A DNA stretch of 64,000 nt from Paracholeplasma vituli (GTDB lineage: Bacteria; Bacillota_I; Bacilli_A; Acholeplasmatales; UBA5453): NCBI RefSeq assembly GCF_025446935.1, contig NZ_JAOEGN010000006.1, positions 47,889-111,888 of the forward strand, read 5' to 3'. Below the pieces are notes generated by a model. The model was given only the letters and a program-made list of their open reading frames with translations, searched no databases and was not told the origin of the DNA. Position numbers and translations under genes: made by a program. Shown in pieces: positions 8,749-17,890 of the stretch; position 1 is the stretch's first letter; each line of letters opens with the position of its first letter.

Positions 8749-9740
8749 AGTGGTTATGGAAGCATAAGGTCACTTCAATCGTACTCATCCTAGTCTATGT
8801 GTCGATCCTATTTTCGGTGACCTATCGTTTAAACGATAAAACCCTTACTCTTAAAGGTGACTTAACACCTGTAAAAACCCAGGTGAATCTTGAACAAGAC
8901 CCGCATTTCTATACGATTTATGTGGTCAGTATGGATAAACCCACATTATTTCAATACTGGATAGCGAAACTTATTAAACAAATCGATATCTCCACATTAC
9001 CAAAAGCCTATGAAGGTATGAGCGTGATGGACCAATTCAAAATGGGTCAAATCGCAGAAGAATTGAGTTATCAATACGCAACCATTCAAGCCTACACAAG
9101 GGCGAATCTAGTGAATCCAAACATCCAAATTGACTATGTTCTTAAAGGTTATATTGCGAGTTTCGTGGAGTCCTATCAAGATGACATTCGTTTGGGTGAT
9201 ATTTTAATCGAAGTCGATACGATGACTATTGATAGTGTATCTAAAGAAACGCTCTTTGGTCAATTTTCGAATAATGATCAAGTCGAAGTTGTTGTTTTAA
9301 GAGGGCAGGAACGTCTGACAATAACGCTGAATAAAAACACAACCATGGATCGCTACGGTATTCGTTTTGAACCTTACTACACACTGACCACTATACCTTT
9401 ATTGAGTACGGCACACACTAGCGATTTTGTTGGTGGTCCCTCTGGTGGGATGATTCAAACTTTAGATTTATACATGAAATTACTCGATATTGATTTAAAA
9501 GAACTTAAAATCGCAGGGACAGGTACGATTGAATTGGATGGTACGATAGGCGCAATTGGTGGTATTGAACAAAAAATATACACCGCTAATGATCACAATA
9601 TCGATATATTCCTATGTGGTGCCGAAAACTATGAAGCTGCACTGAAAGTCTATGAAACATTAAAATCCCCAACATTTGAACTGATAAAGGTAGGTGACAT
9701 CGATGAAGCCATTCAAAGTGTACTTTCACGATTGTCTTAA
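8745..9740 (+). CDS. PDZ/Lon-type (S16) membrane protease, YlbL/SepM-like
   Basis: 331 residues: one N-terminal transmembrane segment (about 8-26), then a region ending in a PDZ domain (about 130-205, 'IRLGDILIEVDTMTI'). A C-terminal Lon-type S16 peptidase domain (about 215-325) follows. The Ser-Lys catalytic dyad is recognisable: Ser233 in 'GGPSGGM' and Lys277 in 'GGIEQKI'. The architecture matches B. subtilis YlbL and streptococcal SepM, which cleave proteins or peptides on the outer face of the membrane. The start overlaps the deaminase stop by four bases. The 3' end overlaps the next membrane-protein gene by 38 bases. Confidence 0.88.
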   Translation: MKWLWKHKVTSIVLILVYVSILFSVTYRLNDKTLTLKGDLTPVKTQVNLEQDPHFYTIYVVSMDKPTLFQYWIAKLIKQIDISTLPKAYEGMSVMDQFKMGQIAEELSYQYATIQAYTRANLVNPNIQIDYVLKGYIASFVESYQDDIRLGDILIEVDTMTIDSVSKETLFGQFSNNDQVEVVVLRGQERLTITLNKNTTMDRYGIRFEPYYTLTTIPLLSTAHTSDFVGGPSGGMIQTLDLYMKLLDIDLKELKIAGTGTIELDGTIGAIGGIEQKIYTANDHNIDIFLCGAENYEAALKVYETLKSPTFELIKVGDIDEAIQSVLSRLS

Positions 9741-10098
9741 TACCCAAAAGCAGTATAAAGCCTATCATAAAAATCTTTCATTCAAGGAAGCCTTATTGTA
9801 TGCATTGTATACAACCGTTTTCAGCTTAGCAATCATCCTTTTGCCTAGTCTTATCGTTATTAATTTGATGATGTTTGTCACCTATATGAAGGTTTGGATT
9901 GTCTATGGGGCTTTAATCGGTGCGCTATTTATCTATTTACGTCACAAACTACAAACAGAATGGATAAAAGACTATTCAAAAGACTTAGAATTTGATAAAA
10001 TAAAGCAGCTGTTCGAACTCAAAACAAAACTCTACATATTAATATGGTTTGGATTCGTTTATCTCTTGTATTTTATTTTTGGAGGATACATCGTATGA
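9703..10098 (+). CDS. small membrane protein of unknown function
   Basis: 131 residues with hydrophobic segments at roughly 30-50, 55-80 and 110-131, and a basic, charged loop between them ('RHKLQTEWIKDYSKDLEF'). I do not recognise the family. The ATG at 9703 lies five bases after AGGTGA and is preferred to the GTG at 9694 inside that box. The gene begins inside the end of the protease gene and ends in ATGA with lspA, so it is translationally tied to both; a role in membrane protein processing is only guilt by association. Confidence 0.7.
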   Translation: MKPFKVYFHDCLNTQKQYKAYHKNLSFKEALLYALYTTVFSLAIILLPSLIVINLMMFVTYMKVWIVYGALIGALFIYLRHKLQTEWIKDYSKDLEFDKIKQLFELKTKLYILIWFGFVYLLYFIFGGYIV

Positions 10099-10550
10099 TT
10101 ATCGGTTTTATCATCATTGGACTAATCGTCTTGGTCGACCAATTTACTAAATGGCTTACTGTGACTTATGTAGGCGATCAAACTATCGTCATTATTAAAA
10201 ATTTTTTCAATTTGGTTGAACACCACAACGATGGGGCTGGATGGAGCATTTTTGCCGGACAATGGTTATTTCTCATCTTAGTTACCTTGGTTTCACTAGG
10301 TTTCTTCATCTATTTATTCAAATCCATCAGTTTTAAAACCAAATGGGTTTACAGCCTCGCTGTCTCCTTCATGATTGGTGGTACATTGGGTAACTTTATC
10401 GACAGAATTCGTCTGCGTTATGTTATTGATTTTCTACAATTTACCTTTGGTAGTTACACATTTCCAACCTTCAATGTCGCGGATTCCGCACTCACTGTCG
10501 GTGTTATTCTATTCGCAATTGATATTTTCTTCTTGGAGCCAAAAAGATGA
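10095..10550 (+). CDS. lspA: prolipoprotein signal peptidase (signal peptidase II)
   Basis: 151-residue polytopic membrane protease that removes the signal peptide of lipoproteins. Family motifs are intact: 'VDQFTKWL', 'NDGAGWSIF', 'GNFIDRIRLRYVIDFL' with the first catalytic Asp, and 'FNVADSAL' with the second. Four membrane segments are visible. The start is the ATG at 10095, ten bases after GGAGG (10081-10085); the longer upstream reading would start inside the preceding gene. It overlaps the rluD-like gene by four bases, the widespread lspA-rluD arrangement. A likely substrate in the window is the FMN-binding lipoprotein at 21357-22313. Confidence 0.95.
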   Translation: MIIGFIIIGLIVLVDQFTKWLTVTYVGDQTIVIIKNFFNLVEHHNDGAGWSIFAGQWLFLILVTLVSLGFFIYLFKSISFKTKWVYSLAVSFMIGGTLGNFIDRIRLRYVIDFLQFTFGSYTFPTFNVADSALTVGVILFAIDIFFLEPKR

Positions 10551-11458
10551 ACAAATGGGTATTTAACGTAGAAGCAGCACACGTAGGCTTAAGAGCCGAC
10601 GTATTTGTAGCACAATTATTAACCGAAACTACTCGCAGTCAAATTAAAAAATGGTTTGATGCGAAACAAGTATTGATTGAAGGTGAACCTATCAAACCGA
10701 GCTATGCTGTTCGCTTTGACGATGAACTCACCGTATTTTCTACTGATGAAGTCATTCGAATTGACCCTGTCAATCTAAACTTAGAAATCGTCTATGAAGA
10801 CGATGATGTCGCTGTAGTATACAAGCCTCAAGGGATGGTCGTTCATCCGGCAGTGAGTTTCAAAGAAGTCACCTTAGTGAACGGTCTGAAGCATCAAATT
10901 AAAACCCTATCAGACATCAATGGTACACTAAGACCAGGTATTGTTCATAGAATTGATAAAGATACTTCGGGATTATTGCTTGTTGCGAAAACCAATTTTG
11001 CTCATGAATCCTTAGTGATTCAACTTCAAGATAAAACCGTTAGACGTGTTTATGAAGCGATTTGTCTGAACCCAATTGTAGAAGATTCTGGAACCATTAC
11101 GACCCCAGTGGGAAGAGATGAAGTGAATCGTCTAAAAATGGCTGTTACCGAAAATGGTAAACTCGCAGTTACCCATTTTAGAGTACTAAAACGCTATAAG
11201 AGACACAGTTTTATTGAATGTGTACTAGAAACGGGTAGAACACACCAAATTCGTGTGCATATGCAATACATTGGACATCCAATCTTAGGTGACCCACTTT
11301 ATGGACATAAACCCATTTATGGTACAACTGGTCAGTTCTTACACGCGAAAACACTTGGATTTATTCATCCAAGAACAGGAGAGTACTTGGAATTCACCCA
11401 TGAAGCACCTGAAGTTTTCAAAGAAACCCTTGATAAATTAGAACATGATCAACTCTAA
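10547..11458 (+). CDS. rluD: RluA/RluD-family 23S rRNA pseudouridine synthase
   Basis: 303 residues with an N-terminal S4 RNA-binding domain (about 15-75) and the pseudouridine synthase domain. The catalytic Asp motif 'HRIDKDTSGLLLVAKT' is at about 128-143. 'GRTHQIRVHMQYIGHPI' is the second conserved block. The RluD name fits the S4 plus RluA layout and the position after lspA (B. subtilis ylyB equivalent). The exact uridine target is not shown by the sequence. Confidence 0.9.
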   Translation: MNKWVFNVEAAHVGLRADVFVAQLLTETTRSQIKKWFDAKQVLIEGEPIKPSYAVRFDDELTVFSTDEVIRIDPVNLNLEIVYEDDDVAVVYKPQGMVVHPAVSFKEVTLVNGLKHQIKTLSDINGTLRPGIVHRIDKDTSGLLLVAKTNFAHESLVIQLQDKTVRRVYEAICLNPIVEDSGTITTPVGRDEVNRLKMAVTENGKLAVTHFRVLKRYKRHSFIECVLETGRTHQIRVHMQYIGHPILGDPLYGHKPIYGTTGQFLHAKTLGFIHPRTGEYLEFTHEAPEVFKETLDKLEHDQL

Positions 11459-11460
11459 AA

Positions 11461-11495
11461 AAAAGGCCTCCACGTTTGTGGAGGTCAATTTATTT
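11461..11495. terminator. bidirectional terminator between rluD and rnhC
   Basis: Stem GCCTCCAC (11466-11473), loop GTTT, stem GTGGAGGT, with an A-run upstream and a T-rich tract downstream. It can therefore stop transcription from both convergent genes. Confidence 0.85.
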
Positions 11496-12357
11496 TTAAG
11501 GGTGTTTCAATGTGATTTTTCGCTAAATTCTTGAAGTTTAACTTCGTAATTGGAGGTAACGCTTGGTAACCTCTAGATTTATAAATATCGACTAATTGCT
11601 TATCCACTTCGCTACCAGCACCCTTTAACAAAGTGATGCCCATATACTTAGAAAATTGTTGCATTTTCGCTAAGAAGGCATAACGTGCAATGATGGAAGC
11701 TGCAGCTACACTGATGTGTACGCTTTCAGCTTTTGTATAGAATTGAATATCACGATAAATGAGTTTTTCTGTTTTCAAGTAATTGAAATAAATCGGTGGT
11801 TCACAAAATTGGTCCAGTATCACAGGTACTTTATCCGATAGTTTCTCAGATGTCTTGATAATAGCGTGGTTATGTAAATAGGCTTTTATTTTGTTCATAT
11901 TATAACCTTTACGAACCATCTCATTATATTTCTCTGGATTAAGTATTAAAATCGAGTGGATGAGACGATTGGCCAAAATCGGTCCAATCTTAGAAATCAT
12001 TGCGTCGGTCATGGCTTTCGAATCTTTAACACCTAAAGATTCTAAAAAAGCAATGTCTTCTTTAGAAACATAAGCACTACAGACCACGATGGGGCCAAAA
12101 AGATCCCCGGTTCCAACTTCATCCGAACCAATCGCAGCGTAGGTTTCTATCCCTAGAATGCTTTTGATATGGTTAAGTTCTTGCTCGTAGTCGCCTTGAA
12201 GGACGACTTTACCAGTTTTATAAGCGTGAATGGTTAATCCATTTTTCACAGCCGAAAAGGCTACATACTGATTCGAGGCCTCACGTTCGAACGTTTTATA
12301 TGCATGGATTAAAGTATTTAATTGTTCGGGTGATATACTCAAACTGTAATTTGCCAT
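11485..12357 (-). CDS. rnhC: ribonuclease HIII
   Basis: 290-residue RNase HIII, which removes RNA from RNA-DNA hybrids. The N-terminal TBP-like substrate-binding domain spans about 1-85. The catalytic domain starts with 'AIGSDEVGTGDLFGPIVV' (Asp-Glu of the active site near residues 99-100). Other conserved blocks are 'SKAMTDAMI', 'ILDQFCEP' and 'VAAASIIAR'. The DEVG motif and N-terminal extension distinguish it from RNase HII. The start has a CAGGAG box. It is transcribed divergently from mutS2, a common Firmicutes pairing (rnhC near mutS2). Confidence 0.94.
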   Translation of the reverse strand: MANYSLSISPEQLNTLIHAYKTFEREASNQYVAFSAVKNGLTIHAYKTGKVVLQGDYEQELNHIKSILGIETYAAIGSDEVGTGDLFGPIVVCSAYVSKEDIAFLESLGVKDSKAMTDAMISKIGPILANRLIHSILILNPEKYNEMVRKGYNMNKIKAYLHNHAIIKTSEKLSDKVPVILDQFCEPPIYFNYLKTEKLIYRDIQFYTKAESVHISVAAASIIARYAFLAKMQQFSKYMGITLLKGAGSEVDKQLVDIYKSRGYQALPPITKLNFKNLAKNHIETPLKIN

Positions 12358-12380
12358 ATAATTTCTCCTGACTATATATG

Positions 12381-12410
12381 ATTATACCATAAAATTTGAT
12401 AGAATGTAAT
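12381..12410 (-). promoter_or_regulatory. probable rnhC promoter
   Basis: On the minus strand a perfect TATAAT (12381-12386) is preceded at 18 bases by ATTACA (12405-12410). The 63-base divergent gap must also hold the mutS2 promoter; a TAGAAT at 12400-12405 on the plus strand is a candidate. Confidence 0.45.
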
Positions 12411-12420
12411 AGGTGATACT

Positions 12421-14736
12421 ATGAGTTACGCTATGAAAGCGCTCGAGTTTGATGTCGTATTGGCGCGAATATCCAAATACGCGATGTGTGATACAACTCG
12501 ACAAAATATCCTTAACCTAGTCCCTTTTACGGACCTAGAAACGGTTAATAATGAAATACTTAAAACAAAACAAACCCTAGATTTGATTGCTCGAATGGGG
12601 GCTTTTCCTTTTATCGAAGACTATGATGTTCATGAGTTATTTAACGCCATCCAAATAGGACAAGTTCTTTCCGTACACGATGTTCTCAGTATGAGGTTGT
12701 TTATGGTCATGACACGAGATATTATTCAGTCATTTCGTGAAATTATCCGTAACAAAATGCCTTTTGATAAACTCCAATTTGTATATGAACAATTATTCCC
12801 TACAGATCATTTAGTATCTTTGATTGACTCTAAAATCGATCCAGATGGCGTAGTATTAGACACGGCTTCAGAAGCGTTAAGTCAAATTCGTAAGCAAATG
12901 CGACGTCTAGAACAACAAAGACGAGAAATCCTCAATAGCCTTTTACAAAAACGTGCTTCTCAATTAAACGATCAAATGATTGTCATGCGAAATAATCGTT
13001 ATTGTTTACCAGTTAAAGCGGATTTTAAACACAGTTTTAAGGGAATCATCCATGATGAATCCTCATCTGGTACAACAGCTTTCATTGAACCGATTGAAAC
13101 CATTGAAAAAACTGTAGAACTTGAACGCTTAAGTTTTGCTGAACAACAAGAAATCCTTAAAATATTAGAAGAAATCTCAGCATCCTTGAAGCATGATGTT
13201 GAAGAACTAAAAGGGAACTTAGAAGCGTTATTAATTCTCGATTTATTACAAGCTAAAGCCAAATACGCTTTAGATATGGATGGGTATCCTGTGCACATGA
13301 ACAATCAGGGGCATATCGAACTCGTCGATGCAAGACACCCGTTAATTGATCCTAAAGTAGTCGTCCCGATTTCACTAGAACTGAACAAAATCAAACGCAC
13401 CATCCTGATATCTGGACCAAACACCGGTGGTAAAACGGTTGCGTTAAAAACAACTGGATTGCTAACTCTAATGGCTCAATCAGGTCTATTAGTCCCGATG
13501 AAATCCACAGGTCACCTATCGATGTTTAAAGGGGTTTATGCTGATATTGGGGATGAACAATCGATATTGCAATCCTTATCGACGTTCTCATCTCATATGA
13601 AACGCATTAAGCAAATTGTCGATGTGGCCAGTGACGATATCCTTATTCTATTTGACGAACTCGGAAGTGGTACAGACCCACAAGAGGGTAGTGCTCTCGC
13701 AATGGGCATTTTAGATTATTTAGAACCCTATAATCTAAGAATGATTGTCACAACTCACTATTCAGAACTTAAAGTTTATGCCTATACACATCCACACATC
13801 GCGAACGCCAGCGTCGCATTTGATAACGACACCTTAAAACCTTTATACCGCATTAATTATGGTATCAGTGGTGCATCCAATGCCCTTTATATCGCGAAGA
13901 AACTCGGTTTAAACGACACTGTCATTGATTTAGCGAAAGGTTATTCTAAGCTCAAGGAAAATGACTTAACGAAGTCAATCAAAGCGTTTGAAGAGGAATC
14001 CCTAAACGTTAAGAAGAAAGAACAAGCCTTGACTGAAGAACTCGATCGCATTCAAGCATTAAAGGCGGATTATGCGAAAAAAATCGAAATTCTTGAAGCA
14101 GAAAAGGATGCTATTCTAGCGAAGACCAAAGCCCAAGCTGATAAGCAAATGAAGGCGAATCTTGAGAAAGCTCAAGAACTCATTGAAATCCTATCGATGA
14201 AGGATTTAAAAGACCATGAGATTGCCCAAATTAAATATGAGTTTAAACAGTTGGATTTCGATGATATTCCAAAAGAAATCATTCGCGACCTAAAAGTAGG
14301 CGACCATGTATTCATCAAGTCTTACGATCAAAACGGTGTTATCACTCAAAAAGTGAAAAACCAGTTCAAAGTAAAATTTGGGGTGTTTGAACTCTTGTTT
14401 GATCCAAAAGACCTCAAACCTACGGAAGAACCTAAAATAAGACCACGCGTCATTAGATCTAAACCTGTTGAGTCAAAATTACCTTCAAATGATGTCAAAA
14501 TGGAACTTGATTTACGTGGTTATCGCTTTGAGGACGTTAAAGAAGAATTGGAAAAATTCTTAGATACAGCTGTGTTGAATCACATGCGTACAGTACGAAT
14601 TATTCATGGTTTTGGTACTGGAGCAGTCCGTAAAGCCGTTTATGATGTAATTAAAAATTCACCTTATGTATCTGGTTATCGCTATGGTGGTGAAGGTGAA
14701 GGCCTTCAAGGTGTGACCATTATTACTTTAAAATAA
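12421..14736 (+). CDS. mutS2: MutS2 family ATPase/Smr nuclease
   Basis: 771 residues with the MutS2 layout. A MutS core and clamp region (1-300) is followed by the ABC-type ATPase with Walker A 'SGPNTGGKTVALKT' and Walker B 'ILILFDELGSGTDP'. A coiled-coil segment spans about 510-600, then a KOW-like linker, and a C-terminal Smr domain (about 695-771, 'LDLRGYRFEDVKEEL' and 'IIHGFGTGAVRKAV'). MutS2 acts on collided ribosomes and on recombination intermediates rather than in mismatch repair. All catalytic motifs look intact. The RBS is AGGTGA. Confidence 0.95.
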   Translation: MSYAMKALEFDVVLARISKYAMCDTTRQNILNLVPFTDLETVNNEILKTKQTLDLIARMGAFPFIEDYDVHELFNAIQIGQVLSVHDVLSMRLFMVMTRDIIQSFREIIRNKMPFDKLQFVYEQLFPTDHLVSLIDSKIDPDGVVLDTASEALSQIRKQMRRLEQQRREILNSLLQKRASQLNDQMIVMRNNRYCLPVKADFKHSFKGIIHDESSSGTTAFIEPIETIEKTVELERLSFAEQQEILKILEEISASLKHDVEELKGNLEALLILDLLQAKAKYALDMDGYPVHMNNQGHIELVDARHPLIDPKVVVPISLELNKIKRTILISGPNTGGKTVALKTTGLLTLMAQSGLLVPMKSTGHLSMFKGVYADIGDEQSILQSLSTFSSHMKRIKQIVDVASDDILILFDELGSGTDPQEGSALAMGILDYLEPYNLRMIVTTHYSELKVYAYTHPHIANASVAFDNDTLKPLYRINYGISGASNALYIAKKLGLNDTVIDLAKGYSKLKENDLTKSIKAFEEESLNVKKKEQALTEELDRIQALKADYAKKIEILEAEKDAILAKTKAQADKQMKANLEKAQELIEILSMKDLKDHEIAQIKYEFKQLDFDDIPKEIIRDLKVGDHVFIKSYDQNGVITQKVKNQFKVKFGVFELLFDPKDLKPTEEPKIRPRVIRSKPVESKLPSNDVKMELDLRGYRFEDVKEELEKFLDTAVLNHMRTVRIIHGFGTGAVRKAVYDVIKNSPYVSGYRYGGEGEGLQGVTIITLK

Positions 14737-14749
14737 GATTGCTTTAGGC

Positions 14750-14778
14750 TTGAATTAAGCGTTTACATACTTTATAAT
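14750..14778 (+). promoter_or_regulatory. trxA promoter with overlapping cre-like site
   Basis: -35 TTGAAT (14750-14755), 17-base spacer, -10 TATAAT (14773-14778). A cre-like sequence ATTAAGCGTTTACA (14754-14767) lies in the spacer; it has two mismatches to the TGWAANCGNTNWCA consensus, so control by a CcpA-like protein is possible but unproven. Confidence 0.7.
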
Positions 14779-14811
14779 GAACTTAAGTAAAGATTAAATG
14801 GAGGGTATTTT

Positions 14812-15129
14812 ATGCTTATTACGTATGATGGCAGTGATTTTGAAAAAGTAGTGGGACGTCAAGGCCTTGTCTTAGTAGATTTTTTCGCAACCTGGTGTGG
14901 CCCATGCAAAATGTTGATGCCACAACTTGAGTCGTTATCTGAAGAACAACCTCAAATTCCATTTGTAAAAGTGGATATTGACCAATACAGACCTTTAGCA
15001 AAAGAAACTTACGGTATTACCAGTGTCCCAACTTTGATTTTATTTAAAGACGGTGTCGAAGTCTCTAGACAAAGTGGTTTCGCTCCTAAAGATGCTGTTT
15101 GGAAATGGATTCAAGCAAATAACAAATAA
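14812..15129 (+). CDS. trxA: thioredoxin
   Basis: 105-residue thioredoxin with the active-site motif WCGPCK (about 29-34) and the cis-Pro loop 'SVPTLILF'. It is a cytosolic disulfide reductant for ribonucleotide reductase, MsrA and others. The start has a GGAGGG box nine bases upstream and its own promoter, so it is probably monocistronic. A hairpin pair follows the gene. Confidence 0.96.
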   Translation: MLITYDGSDFEKVVGRQGLVLVDFFATWCGPCKMLMPQLESLSEEQPQIPFVKVDIDQYRPLAKETYGITSVPTLILFKDGVEVSRQSGFAPKDAVWKWIQANNK

Positions 15130-15150
15130 AAAACACGGTCTTCACCGTGT
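15128..15150 (-). terminator. terminator of the ElaA-like gene (minus strand)
   Basis: Hairpin ACACGGT-CTTC-ACCGTGT (15133-15150). On the minus strand it is followed by a T-rich run (AAATAAAAAA on plus), so it fits a terminator for the minus-strand acetyltransferase gene. Confidence 0.7.
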
Positions 15151-15156
15151 AGTTTA

Positions 15157-15186
15157 AAGCGTTCGTAATTTACGAGCGCTTTTTTA
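15157..15186 (+). terminator. terminator of trxA
   Basis: AAGCGTTCGTAA pairs with TTACGAGCGCTT (one G-U pair), then a T-run at 15180-15185. It overlaps the 3' end of the convergent acetyltransferase gene. Confidence 0.7.
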
Positions 15187-15616
15187 ATTCTAAAGCGTAA
15201 TGATCGATGCCATCGACTAAGTATATGTCACTAGTTACGACAAACCCAAAACTTTCATAAAATGCTTTTAAGTAACTTTGACCTTCGATTCGAATGATTG
15301 ATTCAGTTTTAAATAAGTGTTCAATCGCACGATTGATCAATTGTCTAGAATAGCCTTTACCACGTGCTTTAGGATAGGTAACCACACGGCCTAAAGAAGA
15401 TGCATCTTCAAATTTATATCCAAAGGGAATTGTTCTCACATAAGAGACAATTTCGTTGTTTTCAACGACAAAAAAGTGTGTGGAATGGTAATCCAAATCG
15501 TCTAAATCCAAATACACGGCATTTTGTTCAACGACAAATACATCACTACGTAATTTAAGGATTTGATAGAGTTCTGTTGTGGAAAGATCATTAAATGTTT
15601 TTTGCATGATAATCAT
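15170..15616 (-). CDS. GNAT acetyltransferase, ElaA-like
   Basis: 148 residues. The N-terminal block 'ELYQILKLRSDVFVVEQNAV' followed by 'DLDDLDYHSTHFFV' is the signature of the ElaA subgroup of GNAT proteins. The acetyl-CoA loop 'RVVTYPKARGKGYSRQLI' (about 82-99) has the R-x-x-G-x-G/S pattern. Substrates of ElaA proteins are unknown. The start ATG is eight bases from an AGAGGT box. Transcribed alone on the minus strand between trxA and truB. Confidence 0.82.
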   Translation of the reverse strand: MIIMQKTFNDLSTTELYQILKLRSDVFVVEQNAVYLDLDDLDYHSTHFFVVENNEIVSYVRTIPFGYKFEDASSLGRVVTYPKARGKGYSRQLINRAIEHLFKTESIIRIEGQSYLKAFYESFGFVVTSDIYLVDGIDHYALELKKRS

Positions 15617-15702
15617 AAAAAAATACCTCTAGATTATTATACTCGAAATCATGTTTTTCGAGTAATCTTTTCATTTTATTGTATAATAGAAATGGTGATA
15701 TT

Positions 15703-16563
15703 ATGGAAGGCATCTTCTTAATCGATAAACCCGCAGGTATGACATCCTTTGATGTTATTAGAAAACTTCGCGGAAAACTCAATACAAAAGAAATCGGACA
15801 TGCGGGAACACTCGACCCTATGGCCACAGGTTTGTTGGTGGTCCTCGTTGGAAAAGCGACCAAACTATCCGATTTATTAACCTCGGAAACTAAATCTTAT
15901 CAAGGTACCATAACTTTTGGTACTGCTACAGATACCTACGACCGTTTGGGTAAAATCACGGAAACTATGACTGATTTTACCTTGAATGAACTCGATATTG
16001 ATACGACCATTAAATCGTTTTTAGTGAAGGATTCTCAAGTTCCACCAATTTACTCAGCGATTAAAATTCAAGGTAAAAAATTGTATCAATATGCTCGACA
16101 AGAACAATCAATTGAAATCGAAGAACGTCCTATGGAAATCCTTAGTTTCGTTCGGACAACTGCCTTAATCCAAAACAGTTTTTCCTTTGAGATTGAGGTC
16201 TCAAAAGGTACCTATATTCGATCCATTGCACATGATTTTGGGATAGTTTTAGGCATTCCTAGTCATTTAAGTGCACTCAGAAGAACACAATCTGGGCGAT
16301 ATTCTATATCCACTGCTTACCGTTTAACGGAAATCGATGAATTTACATTACCAAATTTCAGCTTAGAAGATTACGCAAAATCCCTTCCAAAATTGGTGAT
16401 TGAGGACTACTTAATTCCACTCATTCGCAATGGTGTCCGTCTCGATGAACGACAAACGACTATGGAAGGGCCATTTACGGCTTATAATAAACAAGAACAA
16501 CCCATCGCGATCTTCAAGAAAGATGGTAAGAATTATAAACCCTTAATCCAGTTAGGAGAATGA
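15703..16563 (+). CDS. truB: tRNA pseudouridine(55) synthase
   Basis: 286-residue TruB, which forms pseudouridine 55 in the T-loop of tRNAs. The catalytic block 'GHAGTLDPMATGLLVVL' contains the active Asp, and the N-terminus 'GIFLIDKPAGMTSFDVI' is typical. The ATG at 15703 follows GGTGAT by three to four bases; the in-frame TTG at 15681 region upstream overlaps a likely TATAAT (15682-15687) and is rejected. The gene leads directly into ribF, as in most Firmicutes. Confidence 0.95.
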   Translation: MEGIFLIDKPAGMTSFDVIRKLRGKLNTKEIGHAGTLDPMATGLLVVLVGKATKLSDLLTSETKSYQGTITFGTATDTYDRLGKITETMTDFTLNELDIDTTIKSFLVKDSQVPPIYSAIKIQGKKLYQYARQEQSIEIEERPMEILSFVRTTALIQNSFSFEIEVSKGTYIRSIAHDFGIVLGIPSHLSALRRTQSGRYSISTAYRLTEIDEFTLPNFSLEDYAKSLPKLVIEDYLIPLIRNGVRLDERQTTMEGPFTAYNKQEQPIAIFKKDGKNYKPLIQLGE

Positions 16564-16565
16564 AG

Positions 16566-17477
16566 ATGGACTTACAAATTAATGATTTTCACGCATTCAA
16601 AAATGACCGACCATTAACCATGACAATTGGTAATTTTGATGGATTACACTTGGGGCATCAAGGCCTAATTCAAAAAACTCATTTTCCAGATACTGAAAGT
16701 GCGGTATTGACTTTTTCACCTCATCCAATGAAAGTTCTACGCGGTATGAAAGACCATGTTATTTTGATGTCTTTAGAAAAGAAGATCAGACTCATTGAAT
16801 CCATGGGAATTGAACATTTATTCATCGCGAATTTTGACCTACAAATGGCTTCAACAACTAAAGAAGCCTTTATTGCTCAATTAAAAGCACTCAATGTTAA
16901 ACGTTTAGTCCTAGGTGTAGATTTCCGTTTTGCTTCACATGCTTCAGGCCATGTAGAAGACTTAAAACAACATTTCGAAGTGATCATATTAGATAATATA
17001 ACCCATCAAGATACTCGTATTTCTACAACCTATATAAAAGATCTTCTATATAGTGGTGAGCTCGCTCGAGCAGAACTCTTACTAGGTAGACCTTATAGTA
17101 TCGAAGGGGTCGTTATTCATGGAGATAAAGTCGGACGTACCTTAGGGATGCCTACAGCAAATCTAGATTTAGAAACCTATGTGCTTCCACCAAATGGTGT
17201 TTATTATGTGGATGTTCTTTATGAAGGTAACCTCTATCCTGGGGCACTCAATATCGGGTATAACCCAACGATCAATTATAGTGTAAAAAAGCGTGTCGAA
17301 GTCTATATCCTAGATTTTAATGAAACAATTTATGGAAAGAAGCTCGAAATCTTCTTTAGACTTTATCTTAGACCAGAACAACAATTCAAATCCAAAGAAG
17401 CCTTAATTGCACAACTCCAAAAGGATGTTCTTGATGTCAAGCGATTATCCTCGGGTGGTTGTGAAATTGATGCTTAA
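16566..17477 (+). CDS. ribF: bifunctional riboflavin kinase/FAD synthetase
   Basis: 303 residues. The N-terminal FMN adenylyltransferase domain has 'GNFDGLHLGHQGLI' and the C-terminal riboflavin kinase domain has 'GRTLGMPTANL' and 'LPPNGVYYVDV'. It makes FMN and FAD from riboflavin and ATP; FMN is needed by the flavin-binding lipoprotein at 21357. The start is taken as the ATG at 16566, seven bases after AGGAG; the ATG at 16560 that overlaps the truB stop is only one base from that box. No FMN riboswitch is visible upstream. Confidence 0.95.
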   Translation: MDLQINDFHAFKNDRPLTMTIGNFDGLHLGHQGLIQKTHFPDTESAVLTFSPHPMKVLRGMKDHVILMSLEKKIRLIESMGIEHLFIANFDLQMASTTKEAFIAQLKALNVKRLVLGVDFRFASHASGHVEDLKQHFEVIILDNITHQDTRISTTYIKDLLYSGELARAELLLGRPYSIEGVVIHGDKVGRTLGMPTANLDLETYVLPPNGVYYVDVLYEGNLYPGALNIGYNPTINYSVKKRVEVYILDFNETIYGKKLEIFFRLYLRPEQQFKSKEALIAQLQKDVLDVKRLSSGGCEIDA

Positions 17478-17513
17478 TCCGTTTACATATTTTAGTATTT
17501 TTCATCCTAACAA

Positions 17514-17542
17514 TTGATATGCGAGTAACCGTGTGTTAAAAT
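17514..17542 (+). promoter_or_regulatory. darA promoter
   Basis: TTGATA (17514-17519), 17-base spacer, extended -10 TGTTAAAAT with TAAAAT at 17537-17542. Confidence 0.7.
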
Positions 17543-17563
17543 AAGGGTAAGGTGGTGTATACT

Positions 17564-17887
17564 ATGAAATTAGTCTTAGCAATTATATCCAACGATGATG
17601 CAAACAAGGTATCCAAAGGTTTAGTTAAGGAAAATTATTTTGTAACAAAACTAGCAACAACCGGTGGATTTCTTTTAACAGGCAATACAACTTTCCTCAT
17701 TGGTACTAACGATGAAAAAGTACCAAGAATTCTAGAAATCATCGAAGAACACAGCAAAACACGTGCAAAACTTGTTCCAAATTCCATTATTAGTGAATTC
17801 GGTATGTTCTCAAGTTTACCTGTTGAAGTCAAAGTCGGTGGCTCTACCGTATTTGTCATCAATGTAGAACAATTTATTAAGATTTAG
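17564..17887 (+). CDS. darA: cyclic-di-AMP receptor, PII-like (DarA/PstA)
   Basis: 107-residue PII-like protein. The N-terminal strand 'MKLVLAIISNDDANKV' and the signature 'TKLATTGGFLLTGNTTFLIG' match the DarA/PstA family that binds c-di-AMP in Firmicutes. The following 'IIEEHSKTR' helix and C-terminal strands fit the ferredoxin-like fold. Downstream targets are not known. The ATG at 17564 is used because AAGGTGGTG lies just upstream; the GTG at 17552 is part of that box. It has its own promoter and precedes rpsO. Confidence 0.9.
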   Translation: MKLVLAIISNDDANKVSKGLVKENYFVTKLATTGGFLLTGNTTFLIGTNDEKVPRILEIIEEHSKTRAKLVPNSIISEFGMFSSLPVEVKVGGSTVFVINVEQFIKI

Positions 17888-17890
17888 TTC

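Noticed and set aside
12999..13304. Minus-strand open frame of 101 codons inside mutS2
   Set aside because: Shadow of the mutS2 coding frame; low-complexity Ser/Cys composition typical of antisense frames.
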